Source: Gammaproteobacteria bacterium RIFCSPHIGHO2_12_FULL_37_14 (lineage in GTDB: Bacteria; Pseudomonadota; Gammaproteobacteria; DSM-16500). Taken from it: a stretch of DNA of 64,000 nt. Positions 62,577-64,000 of this stretch are shown one piece after another. The stretch covers positions 405 through 64,404 of the forward strand of contig MGXV01000024.1 in NCBI GenBank assembly GCA_001801485.1. Reading direction: 5' to 3'. The translations under genes and the position numbers were made by a program. Positions within the stretch are counted from its first letter, which is position 1. Each line of letters begins with the position of its first letter. Below the pieces are notes generated by a model. It saw nothing but the letters and a program-made list of their open reading frames with translations. It was not told the origin of the DNA and made no database searches.

Positions 62577-63497
62577 TTATTCAGAAATTCTAAAGCCAAC
62601 TTCGTGAGGTAAACCATCTCTCTCTTTAGCAAGATAAGAAACCAATTGCCAATCAACTAAAGTAGGACGATTTCTCGAAGCATTATTTACAACATGTACA
62701 ATGCCAGGTAATGACGTATCAAAAGCACCATTGTGTTCTTCGAGAGCATGATGCGCTTCAACATATAAACGATTATTTTGCCAGGCAACTTTAACGGGAG
62801 AATTGATAATAACAACAGGAATTCCACCATGAACGGATGGAAAAAAAGTTTGAATATCCGATTCATACATACGAATACAACCAAAGCTCGCCCGTCTACC
62901 CACACTTTCTGGAAAGATAGTGCTATGAATCAGATAAGTTGGAATGCGCATATATATTGCATAAGGTCCTAATGGATTATCAGGTCCTGGCGGCATAATA
63001 CTGGGCAAAACTATTCCTTGCTGTAAATTAAATTCTCGAATATCTTGCGGCGGAATCCAGATGGGATCTTTCGTTTTTCTTGTAATGCTTGTTTTAGTAA
63101 TAGGAATCATTTTACCAATTTTACCTATACCAATCGGGTAGGTTAGTACTTCATGACTATTTTCTAAAAAATAATACATACGCATTTCAGGAAGATTGAT
63201 AACAATACCTTGGCGAGGTTGATTAGGGAGTAAGTGCTGAGTTGGAATTTGTAAGTTACTGCCGGAAGGAAATCCTCTAGCCATATTCAGATGAGGATTG
63301 GCACTTGCTATCGCGTTATAACCAAGATCGTATTGCTTCGCGACAGTAACGACATTTTCTCCTGACGAAGTAGAATGATATTGAACTTGACCAATTACCG
63401 CTTCATTATTAGCAGGTAACTGATAAGTTGCAGCAAACGCATTCGTATAATTTAATAAAAAAACAATTATCACGCTCCATATTTTTTTGTTACCCAT
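62577..63497 (-). CDS. Periplasmic L,D-transpeptidase with LysM-like domain
   Basis: 306 residues. Signal peptide about 1-23 (WSVIIVFLLNYTNAFAAT), a LysM-like stretch at 45-85 (GENVVTVAKQYDLGYNAIAS) and a YkuD domain at about 95-230. The catalytic site is H191 (YLIHSTIFPE) and C207 (RRASFGCIRMYESD). It should form 3-3 cross-links or attach proteins to peptidoglycan. The C-terminal 70 residues resemble the tail of ErfK/YbiS. It lies 30 bases after another L,D-transpeptidase gene on the same strand. Confidence 0.92.
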   Translation of the reverse strand: MGNKKIWSVIIVFLLNYTNAFAATYQLPANNEAVIGQVQYHSTSSGENVVTVAKQYDLGYNAIASANPHLNMARGFPSGSNLQIPTQHLLPNQPRQGIVINLPEMRMYYFLENSHEVLTYPIGIGKIGKMIPITKTSITRKTKDPIWIPPQDIREFNLQQGIVLPSIMPPGPDNPLGPYAIYMRIPTYLIHSTIFPESVGRRASFGCIRMYESDIQTFFPSVHGGIPVVIINSPVKVAWQNNRLYVEAHHALEEHNGAFDTSLPGIVHVVNNASRNRPTLVDWQLVSYLAKERDGLPHEVGFRISE

Positions 63498-63527
63498 TCG
63501 ATCTATCCTTAAATGTTAAAAAATTAA

Positions 63528-64000
63528 TTAGGCAGTAAGAAAACGAGAATGTGACAACCAATTTCTATCAGGATAATAGGCAACTAATACAGTATCCTCT
63601 TTTATCGTATCAATTAATGGCTTCGCCAGGTCGGTACTAACAGCAGGACATCCCCAACTTCTACCAATTTGCCCACGCGATTTAACCAAATCCGATCCAA
63701 CATACCAGGCACCATGTACAACAATATCACGTCGATAGGCATTATCATTAATTCCTTGTTCAATTCCACGTAGACGTAAAGAATAACCTTTACCACCAAC
63801 ATACGGTTCATCTGTTATAAATACACCAATACTTGATTTTAAACTTCCGGGACTATTTGAGAAAGAGCTTGCTGTCAAACCACCACTATTTTTTCCGTGG
63901 GAGACCCAGGTGTTAAATAACGCTTTACCATTTTTTAAATCAAAAACCCACAATCGTTTTTCCACTGAGGGTTTAGAATAATCAATTACAGTGAGTAATG
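63528..64000 (-). CDS. Murein L,D-transpeptidase catalytic-domain protein (YkuD_2), N-terminus beyond window
   Basis: The frame is open to the window edge; upstream of the GTG at 63965 it still reads LLTVIDYSKPSVEKRLWVFD, family-like sequence, so the start lies outside. About 157 residues are seen. The active site is in DIVVHGAWYVGSD and GRSWGCPAVSTD (His and Cys). The YkuD_2 family is usually exported. It probably shares a transcript with the next L,D-transpeptidase. Confidence 0.9.
   Translation of the reverse strand, partial: LLTVIDYSKPSVEKRLWVFDLKNGKALFNTWVSHGKNSGGLTASSFSNSPGSLKSSIGVFITDEPYVGGKGYSLRLRGIEQGINDNAYRRDIVVHGAWYVGSDLVKSRGQIGRSWGCPAVSTDLAKPLIDTIKEDTVLVAYYPDRNWLSHSRFLTA

Noticed and set aside
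1..64000. CRISPR arrays, rRNA or tRNA genes
   Set aside because: No set of regularly spaced repeats and no recognisable cloverleaf or rRNA sequence was found on either strand by reading.

Overview
The window looks like chromosome of an AT-rich gammaproteobacterium, most probably of the order Legionellales or a close host-associated relative (inference). The grounds are ubiquinone biosynthesis (coq7), class 2 pyrD, a complete suf operon with SufU and SufT, folKP fusion, a secreted glucoamylase and a choloylglycine-hydrolase-like enzyme, an RNI-type leucine-rich-repeat protein, several large unrecognised helical proteins standing alone between housekeeping genes, and two L,D-transpeptidases. 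No rRNA, tRNA, CRISPR array, prophage or transposase gene was seen.

Layout. 0-3.7 kb: a cluster of toxin-antitoxin parts (partial HicB-like antitoxin, orphan HTH antitoxin, VapBC, HigBA) wrapped around glpK; three of these carry clear palindromic operators. 3.8-12 kb: trhO, a DUF29 gene, parC, a Gly/Ala-rich membrane protein, a secreted Ntn hydrolase, a PhaE-like protein with a MaoC-phosphate acetyltransferase fusion, engB. 12-16.5 kb: uvrD, a YefM-YoeB module overlapping pyrD, and an LRR protein. 16.7-25.4 kb: an unknown 494-residue protein, a GT2-GtrA fusion glycosyltransferase, then glmS, a coiled-coil protein and glmU with an HD hydrolase, read in the order HD-glmU-coiled coil-glmS, and thpR. 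26-34 kb: parB without parA, GH15 glucoamylase, a VOC protein, epmB, a KAP NTPase and an unknown 573-residue protein.

34-44 kb: pyrE-pyrF whose products resemble the two halves of eukaryotic UMP synthase, pckA-yggS, a secreted glycosidase-like protein, a 167-bp MITE-like element, a compact run proC-yggT-rdgB-ABC exporter-membrane protein, and coq7. 44-49.7 kb: a polyamine cluster (deoxyhypusine-synthase-like enzyme, speA, agmatinase) and a tRNA-guanine transglycosylase with an altered substrate loop. 49.7-58.2 kb: an unknown protein, MgtC-like protein, and the minus-strand operon Rrf2 regulator-sufBCDSU-A-type carrier-sufT-grxD. 58.4-64 kb: aldo/keto reductase-folB-folKP facing folC, then two L,D-transpeptidases, the last cut by the window end.

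The strongest leads are the UMP-synthase-like pyrE/pyrF pair, the group of TA modules with readable operators, the DHS-like gene in a polyamine cluster (with epmB, another elongation-factor-related modification gene, also present), the non-canonical Tgt pocket, the ParC quinolone-pocket Met, the nested palindromes upstream of suf, and the MITE-like element. All family assignments come from reading the protein sequences by eye; no database search was run.
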